Shown: in pieces, positions 1 to 12,190 of the stretch | How the letters are laid out: every line of letters starts with the position of its first letter | How positions within the stretch are numbered: position 1 is the first letter of the stretch | NCBI RefSeq assembly: GCF_030445035.2 | Contig: NC_080675.1 | Location: 66,480,544-66,544,543, forward strand | Direction: 5' to 3' | Source: Dasypus novemcinctus | Lineage: Eukaryota; Chordata; Mammalia; Cingulata; Dasypodidae | DNA length: 64,000 bases | Notes under the pieces: model-generated | What the model was told of the DNA's origin: nothing | Database searches by the model: none | The model's input: the letters and a program-made list of their open reading frames with translations, nothing else | Program-made: the position numbers and the translations under genes

Positions 1-173
1 ATTTTTCAATATTCCAATTTATTTTTTACTTTATTTTAGTTTTTCTAAATTAGTGTGTATTCTATTTCTAATCTTTAAACTTATCAGTATTATTTCATTT
101 TCATACTAATTGAATTTGGCGATATATTAGGTTTCATTTTTTGAAGAATTTTTGGACGAGAAAGGGGTTCAAC

Positions 174-1150
174 TATGGCAGGGGAGGAACACTGGTGTGT
201 GGTGTTATTGATGGGGGACACATGGTTGGGCAGGAGTTCCCCAGGGCAAGTATATAGGGTATATAAAAATGTTCAGATATTCATTGGATATTTTCATAGT
301 AATTACAGTTACAAATGACAACCGAGGGAGTGCAGAGCTTCTAGCCAGGGAGCTCTGTCACAATTCCCAATGGAAAAGCAACAATCCCCCAATGCAAGGG
401 CAAAGACTAGTGAAGAAGGATGGTCCAATGATGAGCCCTTGATACCGATGACTATGCTTATGAGTTTGTGTGCCTGAAATATGTGCCAGGCCTACAGTTT
501 CAGGGTGCCTAAGCGTTACCTCCTGAGAGCCTCCATATTGCTCAAATGTGACCACTCTCTAAGCCAAATTCAGCATGTAAATGCATTACTTTCCCCCCAG
601 TGTGGAACATGACTCCCAGGGAAGAGCCTTCCTGGTGCCAAGGGATCACTGTCAATCACTGTCTGGTGATGCACCTAGAAAAAGACCTTGAATAAAAGGT
701 GGAAATGGTAAAGACAAATGAGTTTGTATGGCTAAGAATCTTCAAAAAAGAGTCAGGAGGTCATCAGACAAGCTTATGCACAGCTCAGCAGGATCCCAGA
801 GACAGCCAAAGTAGATACAACCTGGGGTTGTATCTACAGAGACACACAGGTTCTATGGCCATGGCAGATGGCTCTGGAGTTCAGTGCCTTTTCAGTGGGC
901 CCTACTTTGTAATTTGTGTTCCTGAGTGTGATGGAGTTGGACTCAAGTGTGACCTTGCTACACATGCCTCTTCTGTCACTTTTACTGAACCTGTGGTTGG
1001 CACTGGGATTGGTATATACTCAAGAGACTTGAATCTCTGAACTGACCATGTGCCAGCTGGGTCCTGAGCCTCAGCAGAGTTACAACTTCTACTCTTTTGT
1101 TCATTGGATTTACCCAAGTCAGCTAACAGGGAGGTGAAGATGGAACTTGT
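174..1150 (+). repeat. Unassigned long interspersed repeat, copy A
   Basis: This segment is homologous, in the same orientation, to 43684-44700. Shared blocks include the start (tatggcaggggaggaacact against tatggcaggggatggacact), the block gttacctcctgagagcctcc, the phrase acatgactcccagggatgag, and a stretch around aaaggtggaaat followed by a tatggctaagag block. The two copies are clearly diverged, so this is an old dispersed family, not a local duplication. It has no long open frame and no visible terminal repeats. Copy B lies next to an L1-like 3' end, so the family may be a xenarthran L1 untranslated region, but I cannot name it. Confidence 0.6.
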
Positions 1151-3744
1151 CTTTTAAACCATTAATTGTTCTGCCCCTTTGTTAATGACAGGGGAGAAGT
1201 CCCAGCTGTTTGCTGTTTTGACTGATTACTCCAGTCCTCAATCCCCTGGGAAGGCCCAATGATAAGGCTCCCTGGAGAATATCTGGGGCTTCTCCTTGAT
1301 TCTTGAGGAAATCTTGTTCTGAATGGGAGTTATCGAAAGGGTTTTCCAGCATCCATCTTGTGGGGTATTCACGACCACATGGATTTCCTGCCAGGTTCCA
1401 GATCCATCTATTGATTCCTAATCTACTAGCCTGCCTCAGAAAGATTGAAGAGAAGAATGAGGATGAGAGAAGTGACCCTGAAGAGAGGGTGAACAAATAT
1501 CCAGCCTAGAGTAATTACTATCAGGTATTTTATAAAATTGCCTTGAAACCTTCTGTTCACCTTCAATTGTAGATTTGTGCTTTGTTGTGCTTTTCCTTGC
1601 TAATATGTGCAATTATTTGAGCTAGTTTGATTTATAAAATGGTGTATTTTTTTATTTCCAAACTTATTTGAAAGATGCATCATTCCAAAAGGACTTAACC
1701 AGGGACATCAATGTTCAAAGATCTTTGGATTTCAGTCCAGATGGATAGATTCTATAAGAATCACAGGCATCCAAGTGGAATGTAGTAGAATAATAGTTGC
1801 CCTCTCTACCTTAAGCAAATTTCAAATAATGGCCACTTTGGGGTAAAGATGTTGAAAATACACATTTTCAAGTAGTAATTCAAGCCCTAGGAAATCATAA
1901 GCTTTGGAGGTAGTAAACTTTCCCATATCTAGGACTGAAAAATATTCACATGTTCCTAAACAGAGTTGGCAATATTTCAATGTAGGAAGTCCCTGTTTTA
2001 AAGAGACATTGATATCTCCCAAACAAAATAATAACATAAACTATCAATTTAATTGATATTAACTTTTTTCCCTGGGCCTAGGAAATTTTTAGATCTCATT
2101 GCATTTCTTGTAGGCAATGACTCTTTTTGTATAACTGTAAAGAACTATATTCATATGTTAGAAGTTTTCTAAATAATTTACATTCTAATTTCTATTTTCA
2201 TATTTGTCTTTAGTCTAAGGTGAATAGCATGACAATGCCTATTTGATGGGGTAATAAGAGTATAGCATTATCTGCCCTGTCACTCTTTTATTTTTACATT
2301 AAAAATTACAGTCATGGGAAAAACAGAAAAATCTCAAGCGAGATGTGGGAATGTATTTCTGGAATATCACAGAAGCAGTAGAAAAACTACAGCTGTTGGC
2401 TTGCTGGGGAAGTACTCCAATATATTATTGGTGCTGCTGTGCTTCTAAGGAGAAAAGAAAATTAACTAGTATCACTGAGGCAGCTTTCGAACATTTGGTC
2501 AATATGCATTTTTTAATTTTCTGGCACAGAAGGGAATCTTATACATTTGTTTGCCATTTTGTTTTAGATGCTCCTAGGCATGTGAGTGTTTGTATAGTAA
2601 CAAAATAAAAATTAGGTGTATCATACACAAAGTATATTTTTATAGTTCAGTGAATAATATTCAAACATTTTAAACTCTGAATTGAAATCACAGGCACACA
2701 ACTAAAAGGGCCCTCACACTGTTTATATTCGTAAGCAGTGTTAGTCCCACAAGGGTTTTCTGCAATCTGCAATCTGTCATAGACCTAATTAACCCAAAGA
2801 CAACGAACTCATTTTCCGTTGTTGTTTTAGAACTACCTCTTTGCATTACTCCAGAAAAAATCCACATATTAATTCTAAATGTGAAGTAAGAACTCAAAAG
2901 TGATAGCATGCCACAATGTGATATAGGGACAGGAAACTTCATCTGGGAATCAAGTGAATCCCATTCTCACAATCAGATCATCTGTGTTACAGTAGGGAAA
3001 TCAGTCTTTTTGGGTTTCACATTCTTCACTCACAAAGCAAAACAGTGACTAAATAGCAAATGCAATATATTTCAATTGCACAAATCCGTGTTCAATAGGA
3101 GTTGAATGTTGTTGAGCAGGAATCCATAGAGGTTAAGTGATGGACGATATATTTATCACAATGAATAATCTTACACTCAGGCATATATAAGGATCTCTGC
3201 TTGAACAAATAAAACTTTGAAATTGTTGAACAAAATTATTCTAGTTCCTCTACTTTCATATTCTTTTCTAACTATTTCAAAGTAGATACTGTATTATCAG
3301 TTTCCTTCGTGCCATTCACACTTTGGTTTTTAATAGTGATACCTTCTGAAATATGACTGAAATTAATAGAGAGAATGAAGAGAAAATAAATGGTAGGTAG
3401 ATTCACCAATCCTTTTAATTTTGTACTAATGTTTAATACATCCTTAGTAGTACAGAAACCGCAAGTGGTAACTGAATTCTCACATGAATTGATACCAAGT
3501 ATCAATCAGATAAATAATTTCAATATGCAAATTTGAAAAAAAAGAATTGTCCAGTTCTACAGATAAGTCTTACTATTAAGATGTGAAGATATGTTACTCT
3601 TCTCTTCTTCATAGAGTTGATATAGGAATATTATGACTAATCCATAAAAACAAGATTCGGTAGGCATAGGTGTCAGAGTTTTGCAAAAATATTACTCAAT
3701 CAAATATACCTGTATTGACATAAAGAAATAAATTTCACATAGTG
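1151..3744. other. No recognisable feature
   Basis: AT-rich sequence of moderate complexity. The open frames are under 90 codons with no domain signature. I recognise no repeat family here. The part up to about 1510 has higher GC and may be an extension of the repeat to its left. Confidence 0.5.
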
Positions 3745-3876
3745 GATGATTTTAAAAAACAATTTCCACACATTAGAAGCTAATTTTGATGGAATACTTC
3801 AACAACAGTAAAAGAAATTTCTTGATTTTGATCAAGCAATTAGAATCCTCTTGATGCACAGCTTCAACCTCATTTT
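3745..3876 (+). repeat. Diverged direct repeat, copy 1
   Basis: Pairs with 5262-5392 in direct orientation. A 66-bp core aligns without gaps at about 80% identity and ends in the shared word caacctcatttt. Weaker similarity extends some 60 bp upstream through the word ttgatgga. I do not recognise the family. It may be an old dispersed element or a local duplication. Confidence 0.6.
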
Positions 3877-5261
3877 CTAAACATTATTGCTACGTGATTT
3901 ATGATTTATTTGTAATTAATAGTTACTGTATTATACTACTGTTACCAAAAGGCAAACAGCCACTAAATAGATTTCCTCTATTAGGGATATGAATATAATC
4001 AAATTCAAAGACTGAGGTTTGAATTCATATTGTCTTCTTTCATGTGGAAGTGTCTTCTGACAAAATAGGATGGCCTTTTTTGAGACAAAATTCGGAATGC
4101 ATAACAGGAATCAAAGGAAACCTTTTACCATTGGAGAGTCCAAATTTTGCTGACTGGGGTTCTGCCACAGTTATCTCCTGATTCAGAAGAAAATAAGCTG
4201 TTTGTAAACTGAGTTCTGTTGGACTCATTATCACAATTTTCATCTGACCTTGAATTGGCCCTGAATCTAATTGCTTTAAGTATAATTGTGAACATACGGT
4301 AAATGAAGAATACATGAACCTGAGTGAATTTACAAAGTCAGCTATGTAAAAACAGATTCTTGGAGGTCAAACTAAACTAATATGTAAATCCATAATGCTT
4401 TTCACCTCCAGAAATAGAGGTTATTCTTTCCCTCAAAATAATTACTATCATTCTAGCACCACAAATATGCTTTGTTGTTATTTTGTAAGTCAAGCTGATT
4501 TCAGATCTTTCTTTTCCTTCTATTTTATAATCCTTATTATGGAATTTTAATGTTGATCTCTTCTCATTTAAAGAAATGTTCCTATTTTCTTAACGCAGAC
4601 ACAATTGACCTTGCCCAGAACAATCCTGTTTTTATATAAAATTACAAGTTGGTGAAGGCATGTAAAATAGGAAAAATGCTGCAAGCAGTAAGTGCTGCTC
4701 AGTTTGCCTTCTATTATTATGTCAGCATATCTAAATGTTCCTCTCTAGCCCAATAAGTATCTATTTTGTGTTTATTCTTTCCAAAATCTTTTCAGTTTCT
4801 TTGAATTCCAACCCACTAACCATTCTTTAGTAGGGCATATTTCAAGCAAATAATCTAAGGGAATAAAGTCTTTGCAATGAAGTTTTATTTGTGTTAATAA
4901 TGTAATGCAGTCCCAAATTATCAGAAGAGCTAAGGGTTGGACACTGACAGAGGTGAAAGAGGAGTATCATGCCATCTATTATCATTTCCATTTTTTATTT
5001 TAATGTAGAAAGTATTTGCAGAAGTATTGTATATATTTAATTTGCCCCTTTACTCTAAATACTAATCAGGCCAGGCTATGAATAATGTACACTTGCTGGC
5101 TGACTCCTTTATCCTGAATAAGTCAATGAAATTATTCATACTTTAAAGAATCACTTTCCTGGAATTATTTATATTATCTGATGTACATTTAAGGAAAGTG
5201 TCATATTAACTTACTACCAATTATAATATTATTTACATAAAAAGTAAAGACTTTTTTAAGA
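3877..5261. other. No recognisable feature
   Basis: AT-rich, low GC, with only short non-coding frames. It separates the two members of the diverged direct-repeat pair. Confidence 0.5.
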
Positions 5262-5392
5262 ATGATTATAGAAAAAAAATTACAAGACATTTGAAATTAG
5301 TCTTGATGGATTTATTAATTGAAGCCAAAGAAAGCACTTGATTTACATAAAGCAAATAGAATCTTCTTGGCTCAAAGCTCCAACCTCATTTT
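5262..5392 (+). repeat. Diverged direct repeat, copy 2
   Basis: Second member of the pair described at 3745-3876. The best conserved part runs from the aaagaaa word at about 5327 to the caacctcatttt word at the right end. Confidence 0.6.
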
Positions 5393-6040
5393 ATTTTGAT
5401 ATTAAACTATTAAAAATAAGCGATTAAAAGTTCCAAACATGCTTGCCAATAATCTTTTCATGTCAACACAGTAAACAAAACTATTGTCTACATTCTCTTC
5501 CAGGTCTGAAGCTGAACAATTTATCTAGCTCTTCCTCAATTCCTTAAAGAGATAACTGATGACAAATCAATGCCACGTATAGTAGAACATAATAAAATTG
5601 GAAAGTGTGTATAGATTTTATAGAAAGAAATGGGATTATAGGAATAATCATACTCTTAGAATTCTGTTTAGCCTAGAATGGGTGGCAGATTGTTGATGAA
5701 ATTAATGAGTAAAACAGATGCAATGACCGTGTATGAGTGACTGACTATATCTGGCTAACTAAATGCCTCCGTATATAATGCAAACAATATTCTACAGCAA
5801 TGTTATTGTAATGCCCAGTATCAAGGCAAAATCATAAATTAGAACATCTGAGTATCACTTAAATTATAATGTTACAGATTTCAATCCTAAATTGTCCTTC
5901 CCTTTATTGAAGGATAAAATGGCATATCTAAGTCTGAATTCATTTAGCCTTTTAATTTAGCTACAGAAATCAAATCCATAGTGCCTGTTGAACAACTGTG
6001 CTGGTTCTCTGTGGCCCTCAGTGTAAACACTTTTGTACAG
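5393..6040. other. No recognisable feature
   Basis: AT-rich unassigned sequence without motifs I can support. Confidence 0.5.
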
Positions 6041-6125
6041 AATCCTGTTCAACAAATATACACAGTTATAGGAATACAAAGGTAAATAAGCCATGGCTGC
6101 CACCTGAAAGATATTTTACAGGGAG
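6041..6125 (+). repeat. Possible ancient mammalian repeat fragment (L2/MIR-like)
   Basis: The word order ttcaacaaatat, then ggaatacaaaggtaaataag, then gctgccacctgaaag resembles the common old-repeat pattern of caacaaatattt followed by gatacaaaggtgaacaagac and a ccctgccctcaaggag block. The fragment is short and diverged, so the assignment is weak. Confidence 0.3.
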
Positions 6126-7150
6126 GTTTTTGTTTTTTAATAACAAAATTCACAAGCTTTAAGTCATACAACATTTATGTTTTTTACATATTTACAGAAG
6201 GAATTATATTGAATATTTACATTTCTTTTGCAAGTTTATAAAAAGAAGTCTTTTTATAAATATTGCATTTTCAATTCTATCCTCAATAGATTTTTGCAGT
6301 CAGTGATTTAAATTTTTCCTCAAAATTTCTATTATGAGTTCTTCCTGTAACTTATTCTAACTTCTTAAAATATCCAAAGTGAAGATAATTTATACAGTAT
6401 AGTAAGTATTTTCTGCTTCAGATAAATTGTTCCCATTTTTTTTCTTGACTATAGAATGTCTGGTTGCTATTCTCCATGATATATGCTTAAATGCTTTGGT
6501 GAATTATTTTAAGTACCACATTTGTCCTATATTTATAGTGTCCATCAATTAATATTTGAGTAATGAATGAGACTCTTAGTTAATTGAACGTTTTTCTTCC
6601 TTTTGAGCTTTACATTTTCCACCTATAGTGTTTTTCTGCAATAATGACACTATCCCTACAGAATTGGCTTTCCTATTGGATTTGTTTCATGTTTGTTTGC
6701 TTTTTGATTTAATATTTTTACCTAGTTAGGAGAACAGTAAAATGGCAGCTTGCTAATTTATTGTGATTCCATGTCCCCTTGAACAGTGTAATTTTGAAAA
6801 TGCAAAGAATCATAGAGAACTGTTGAAATATAGAAGGAATCTCAGGAGCATTTACAACTTTGCATTGTTTTTCTTGTTAAAGTCTTTTATTAAAATTAAG
6901 ATTATACTCTAAATACAGTTTAGTAGTCTCTTTTTTTAAGTACCTAAATAATATCTCATGTGGCCCAGCTAAGGTAGCAACATTACCCACCATTTTCATG
7001 CATATTGACCTAATCTTCTTCCTCCTTATTAACTCATTGATTTTACTTTATGCAGGCAACGTTTTTAATACATCCTTGCAAGAAAACTTTGAAAAATAAA
7101 AATGGTACAGAAAAACTGAAAATAATTTCAGGAAAATATAAATAAAAATT
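6126..7150. other. No recognisable feature
   Basis: AT-rich sequence. The last hundred bases may already belong to the L1 fragment that follows, but I cannot see the boundary. Confidence 0.4.
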
Positions 7151-7641
7151 AAGCAAATATTGCAATATTAATATTGATTAAATTGATCTTTCTGGAAAAT
7201 CTTGTCAAAATCATGAAAGTATATGTAAATTCATAGCAATAAATATAGTTAGTACAAAAAGACAATTTGAATATTAATAGTAAAATTAACCTAAAATTTA
7301 TAAAAAAGTATTTGAAAAAATTAAATGAAAGCTCAAAGGAAATGGTATTTATAAAAGTAAAAATTAATAAATCAGACACAAAAAAGTAAATGAATAGATA
7401 ATACATCTTTGAAACAAAATAATAAATTATATTCATTTCTAGAAATCTTGATCACAGGGAATAAAGAGAAATAGAGAAAGCACAAATAAACAATATTAGG
7501 ATTGGAAAAACAATTGAGATGTATATAAACCCAGAAGAAAAATATGCCAATGGACATGAAAACTTAAATTTTACTGATAGTTTTCTGGAAAAAATATAAA
7601 TTAAATTACCAAAATTGACTGAAGTATAATAAAAACCTTTA
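7151..7641 (+). mobile_element. L1 ORF2 fragment, decayed (left part)
   Basis: Sense-strand words typical of L1 ORF2 just before the reverse transcriptase occur in order: gaaagcacaaataaacaata, then atatgccaatggacatgaaaactta, then ttttctggaaaaaatataaa, then ttaccaaaattgactgaa. The frame is destroyed by stops and indels on every line. The element is interrupted by the SINE at 7642-8027 and continues to its right. The A-rich composition is normal for L1 sense strand. Confidence 0.7.
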
Positions 7642-8027
7642 GCGAAACGGACTTTGGCCCAGTGGTTAGGGCGTCAGTCTACTACATGGGAGGCCCGCGG
7701 TTCAAGCCTCGGGCCTCCTTGACCCGTGTGGAGCTGGCCCATGCGCAGTGCTGATGCGCGCAAGGAGGGCCGTGCCACACAGGGGTGTCCCCCACGTAGG
7801 GGAGCCCCACGCGCAAGGAGTGCACCCATAAGGAGAGCCGCCCAGCGTGAAAGAGGGAGCAGCCTGCCGAGGAATGGCGCCGCCCACACTTCCTGTGCCA
7901 CTGACGACAACAGAAGGGGACAAAGAAACAAGACGCAGCAAAAAGACACAGAAAACAGACAACCAGGGGAGGGGAGGGGAATTAAATAAATAAAAATAAA
8001 TCTTTAAAAATAAATAAATAAAAAATA
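7642..8027 (+). mobile_element. DAS-type tRNA-derived SINE, young, full length
   Basis: The tRNA-like head carries an A box (tggcccagtgg, 7655-7665) and a B box (ggttcaagcct, 7699-7709), the internal Pol III promoter. The GC-rich body with gcaaggagtgcaccc, the ggggaggggagggg block and the A-rich aataaat tail are typical of armadillo DAS SINEs. A perfect 14-bp target duplication aataaaaaccttta lies at 7628-7641 and 8028-8041. It is inserted within the L1 ORF2 fragment. The open frames across it on both strands are not genes. Confidence 0.95.
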
Positions 8028-8316
8028 AATAAAAACCTTTAAATAAACTGAATTTATAGTAAAAAAATAGCTGTGATATGAAAACCTTTTCTTGGTATGC
8101 TTCACCAGATATTCATGGAGTAATTATTTCATATTTTATACAAAATATTTCACAAATAGAAAGGGAAATGTAACCATCTTTTTTTTTTAGAAAGTAATAT
8201 AAAATTTTTGCCAAAACTGTTTAAAAAAATTGTCAGGGAACTTTCAGATTGGTTTCACTTATGAACTCAGTTCCAAAACTGTAAATAAAATGTTTGAGTA
8301 CAAAATTAAGCAGAGT
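8028..8316 (+). mobile_element. L1 ORF2 fragment, decayed (middle part)
   Basis: Continues the L1 after the SINE. The words gcttcaccagatattcatgg and ttttatacaaaatatttcac correspond to the L1 reverse-transcriptase start (the region encoding GFxxEFYQxF), and tcacttatgaactcag fits the segment where L1 usually has cttatgaatatagatgc. It holds no open frame. Confidence 0.65.
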
Positions 8317-8425
8317 ACGGGGAAGTAGATGTTGCTTAAGCAATTGAGCTCCCACCTATGACATGGGGGTCATGGATTCGGTTCTAAGCAAATAGATACT
8401 GATTCCCCATTTTTCCAAAAAATGA
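8317..8425 (+). mobile_element. DAS-type SINE, 3'-truncated head fragment
   Basis: The words ggggaagtagatgttgctta, caattgagctcccacctatg and acatgggggtcatggattcg match the tRNA-like head of the second armadillo SINE subtype (the class starting ggaagtggatgtggctca). Only the head is left. The tail is lost and no target duplication is visible, so it is older than its neighbour. Confidence 0.7.
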
Positions 8426-9130
8426 GTATGTAAATAGCTATTTAAAACGTTTAAAAGAGCATTAATCAAAAACAAGTATTATTAGTGAAAGATTAGATGC
8501 ATAAATAAAGGGAACCAAGTATGAGTCAGAAAGAAACATATAGGCATAGAAGGAAATTTAGTATTTAATTTTTTTTTTTTAATTTGGAGATGTGGGAAGT
8601 TTTCCTAAGAAAACTTTCGTCACATAAAATTTAGAACATGTTTATATAAACAAGGAGACCTATGAAAGAAGTGGAAAGACTAGTGATAAACTGAAATAAA
8701 AACGTTACAGTATATAGCCAAAAGAATAATTCATGTGCAGAATACATATAAGATCTCTTACCGATAAATAACAAAAAGATGTAACAACTCTCTAGAAAAA
8801 ATATGAGAGAATATTGACCCAATAAAAACTATTTCTACTAAAAAAAGCTTCAGAAGTACTTGAACATGTATAGAAATGTACATAAATAATTATAGCCAAC
8901 TATATACACATAAATATATAAACATTTACATACTATTGTTAAAAATTAGAAAATTGCCTATAAACAAATAATGACCTATCTGTATTATGAACAATTAAGG
9001 ATAAGGTTTTTTTTAGACAGAAAATGATAGGAACAAAGGGAGAAAATCAGAATGCCTACTTCTAGGGTATAAATTAGGATAGGCAAGAGAGAAGGATATG
9101 CCCAAAGTTTCTTATTTTATTTGATATTAA
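8426..9130 (+). mobile_element. L1 ORF2 fragment, decayed (right part)
   Basis: A-rich, L1-like sense strand continuing the ORF2 of the preceding pieces, for example atcaaaaacaagtattatta and later words resembling the C-terminal ORF2 portion. Divergence is strong and the right boundary is uncertain. Confidence 0.5.
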
Positions 9131-9402
9131 TTTTTAATTTTTGATATTATTACAAAATTCCTATTATTTTAATTTTGAAATTAAAGTATAAATGTTAAAA
9201 TACTACAATCAGAATATTTTGTTTTTTAAAAAATAACATCCTTTAAATCTGATTAATGTCATAAGTTTTAATATTTTACAGATATATATGTATTTGTAAG
9301 TTTAGAATTTCTAAATTCAGATTATTAAAATGTAGGGTAGACATTTAAAAAATTAACTGAGATATTTATGGACAGGATCATTCATTTTTGTGTCCTCTGC
9401 AC
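9131..9402. other. No recognisable feature
   Basis: AT-rich spacer between the L1 remnant and the next SINE. Confidence 0.4.
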
Positions 9403-9416
9403 AATTTGGTAAAAGG

Positions 9417-9787
9417 GGGAAATGGACTTTGGCCCAGTGGTTAGGGCATCCGTCTACCACATCGGAGGTCCGCGGTTCAAACCCCGGGCCTCCTTGACAC
9501 GTGTGGAGCTGGCCCATGCGCAGTGCTGATGCCCACAAGGAGGGCCGTGCCACCCAGGGGTGTCCCCCACGTAGGGGAGCCCCACGCGCAAGGAGTGCAC
9601 CCATAAGGAGAGCCGCCCAGCGAAGGAGGGAGCAGCCTGCCGAGGAATGGCACCGCCCACACTTCCCTTGCCGCTGACGACAACAGAAGCGGACAAAGAA
9701 ACAAGACGCAGCAAAAAGACACAGAAAACAGACAACCGGGGGAGGGGAGGGGAATTAAATAAATAAAAATAAATCTTAAAAAAAAAA
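9417..9787 (+). mobile_element. DAS-type tRNA-derived SINE, young, full length
   Basis: Nearly the same sequence as the copy at 7642-8027, with the head ggactttggcccagtggtta, a B-box-like ggttcaaacccc and a ggggaggggaggggaattaa tail. A perfect 14-bp target duplication aatttggtaaaagg lies at 9403-9416 and 9788-9801. Overlapping frames on the minus strand are SINE shadows. Confidence 0.95.
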
Positions 9788-9801
9788 AATTTGGTAAAAG
9801 G

Positions 9802-10224
9802 AAATTTTATTCCATGAGGTTTGCTTTGTTTTGTTTTTAAAGAGTGAATGACATATTACAATTCAGAATATGATTACTATTATAAGAGAAATGGATGCCT
9901 TGAGCAACTTTTGAGAGATGTTTTGTATAGTGCTTTGGCAATCAGAAAATAGTAAGGAAATGTGAAGTAAAAGAAAATCTCATTAAAAATATAAAATTTT
10001 AATGGGTATTTAATTTAGTTAGATATCAAATGGTTGTTCAAAATAATTTTGTTAAAATATATAATATTTAACATGGTTACTATATAATTAGATGAAAACA
10101 TGCATAATCAAAGTTCAGATAAAATAGAAAATTTAAAATTTAAAATCACTATTAAGCCAGTTTGTAGATTATCTGATATCTTGACTCACATTCACTGTTT
10201 AACAAAGGCTAATTTAATAAATAA
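9802..10224. other. No recognisable feature
   Basis: AT-rich unassigned sequence. Confidence 0.5.
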
Positions 10225-10340
10225 AATAATAACTAGTATTTACTGACTGCTTGTTCTGTTCCTGGGTTGCTAATTATGATACATGAGTGATTTTATTTTT
10301 TCATTACAGCAACCCTAGGAATTGACTGTGTGGATCAATG
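10225..10340 (+). mobile_element. MIR SINE fragment
   Basis: The word order actagtatttactgactgctt, then tgttcctgggttgctaatta, then tcattacagcaaccctagga follows the MIR pattern (aacatttattgagcgcttac, ctgttctaagtgct, cacaacaaccctatgaggta). It is diverged, as expected of a mammal-wide element. Confidence 0.6.
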
Positions 10341-10789
10341 AGTCCCAAGAAGGCTACCATCTAGTGGTGAGTAGCTTAAATTTCGGTCAATTACTTCAGA
10401 GTTGTTATTCTGGTCCCCCAGAGAAAGATAGGGAATTCAGCTATAAATGGAAAAATTAGATTACCATATAATTTATTTTGAAAATAGCTTAAAATTCTAA
10501 ATAAATGATAATTGTAGCCTACTTTTGCAACTTTGGATATGCCTGACTTTAGGAGGATGTATTAATAGATGTGAGTACTATGAAAATATAAGGTATCTAA
10601 TATTGTGAACACTAAGGAAAGCATTTTACAAATGTTACTATTTTGGAAAGAATATATTATTTGTATTAAATCTTAACATAATTATCACCTTGATTAAAAC
10701 TTTCCAACTCACTGATTATTATATAACAGATTATTGAAATAATTTTCTTTCATGGATAGGTGGGAGTGAAGAAAAGGCACCCTGGACCT
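10341..10789. other. No recognisable feature
   Basis: AT-rich spacer between the MIR fragment and the next SINE. Confidence 0.4.
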
Positions 10790-11120
10790 TTCCTTTACAT
10801 GCAAGGAGTGCAGTGCCATACAGGGGTGTCTCCTGCATAGGGGCGCCCCACACGCAAGGAGTGCACCCCTGAAAGGAGAGCTGCCCTACGTGAAGAAAGT
10901 GCAGCCTGCCCTCAGAGTGGCGCTGCACACATGGGAGCTGAGTCGGCAAGATGACACAACCAAAAAAAGAGACACAGATTCCCAGTTCCTCTGACAAGAA
11001 TGCAAGTGGGTACAGAGAACACACAGCGAATGGACACAGAGAGCAGACAATGGGGAGCAGGGGCGGGGGGGCGGGCGGTAAAGGGAGAGAAATAAATAAA
11101 TAACAAATCTTAAAAATAAA
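10790..11120 (+). mobile_element. DAS-type SINE, 5'-truncated
   Basis: The element starts within the body (gcaaggagtgcagtgccata) and lacks the tRNA head with its A and B boxes. It then has the usual acacagcgaatggacacaga block, a G-rich stretch (gggcgggggggcgggcgg) and an aaataaataa tail. No clean target duplication is visible. Without the Pol III boxes it cannot be transcribed on its own. Confidence 0.85.
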
Positions 11121-11850
11121 AAAGGGAGCTATTTAAAATATCCATTAAGATAACAAGCAGACAAAGAAGTTGAAATTACCTATCTAGACAGAAAACAACC
11201 AGTCTTCTCAAACCCTGTCTCTTGAAAGCAACCTGATGCCATGAATTTTGGAAACACATATAGAAAGTTCATAAATAGTTTCCATGGCATAATCCCCATC
11301 CTCCAAAACACTCTATGCACTTGAAATTGAGCAAGAGATCTCCTGAGACTTCACACTCAATTACAAAATACCCTGAAGGGTGCTAGTTTTCTCAATTAAT
11401 TACAAGTGTCACCATGGACAGTTTGCAGTAGTTAATTGAATTTGACAGGTTAACTTGAGAGTCCTTTTCACTGAATGCACTAGGGAGATAGAGAAAGCAA
11501 AAGAGCTGCCCAGGATGGGAAACCAGAGACTGAAGTGCAAAAGAAAGAAAACATATTAGTGGTGGACTCAGCATTTAAGGGAGCTTAAATGCATTTATCT
11601 CCAAAAGGAAAGAATTACCAGACAATGTATCAGTGAGATGCCATTTATTAGTTTCATATTCTATTAGATAGTCTAAATTGCTTCTATTTGGGGGATTTTT
11701 TGCATCAAGATTTTATAATTTTGGAGACTTTTTTATCATATTAATAACTGCACAAAATTAAAATATTTGTATCTCATGTTTCCCTTTGTATCAATCCAAA
11801 GGTCATAAGTACACAATTTTAAGTTGAAAATTGATCTCATTTGTTCTTCT
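11121..11850. other. No recognisable feature
   Basis: Unassigned sequence of ordinary composition. The short frames are not supported as genes. Confidence 0.5.
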
Positions 11851-12190
11851 CCCAAATTTAAAATTATCTCCTCCTTCTGTATGCTGATGTTTGTCAACAT
11901 CAGAACAGTCTATCTAACTCCAAATATTATCTTTTACTTATACTTTTTCCTTCACAAACCATTTACTACCTCCACTCTATTCATCAAATATCCCTGAAAT
12001 TCCTATTCTACTTTGTTGCCATTTCTCTAGCTCAGAGTCTCATTACCTTATCCTGTATGATAGTGTCTCGTGTCTGATATCCCTGCCTTCATTTTCATGT
12101 TTTATTTTCCTGCTTACCCTTGGGTCCATTGTCTATACAATCTTGATGTGTGTTTTTCTTATATGCAAATCTAATTATATTATTTCCATC
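11851..12190 (-). repeat. Possible ancient interspersed repeat
   Basis: Pyrimidine-rich text ending in ttcttatatgcaaatctaat resembles the antisense of an old mammalian repeat with a tgatctgatttac...aaaagatcactctgg block. A sense copy of what may be the same family lies at 55920-56360. I could not name the family and the match is loose. Confidence 0.3.

Noticed and set aside
699-1040. 113-codon open frame in repeat copy A
   Set aside because: The homologous copy at 43684-44700 does not keep the frame and no domain is visible.
1182-1509. Overlapping frames of 104 codons (minus) and 68 codons (plus)
   Set aside because: They overlap antisense to each other with no family signature and no promoter or splice context I can support.
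7655-7709. tRNA-like A and B boxes suggesting a tRNA gene
   Set aside because: The boxes head a 386-bp SINE with a tail and target duplication and the cloverleaf cannot be completed as a functional tRNA. The same holds for the other SINE heads.
7674-7989. Open frames of 86-91 codons on both strands
   Set aside because: They coincide exactly with a DAS SINE. The same peptides recur at the other SINE copies (9353-9735, 20973-21267, 42761-43103, 60332-60791).
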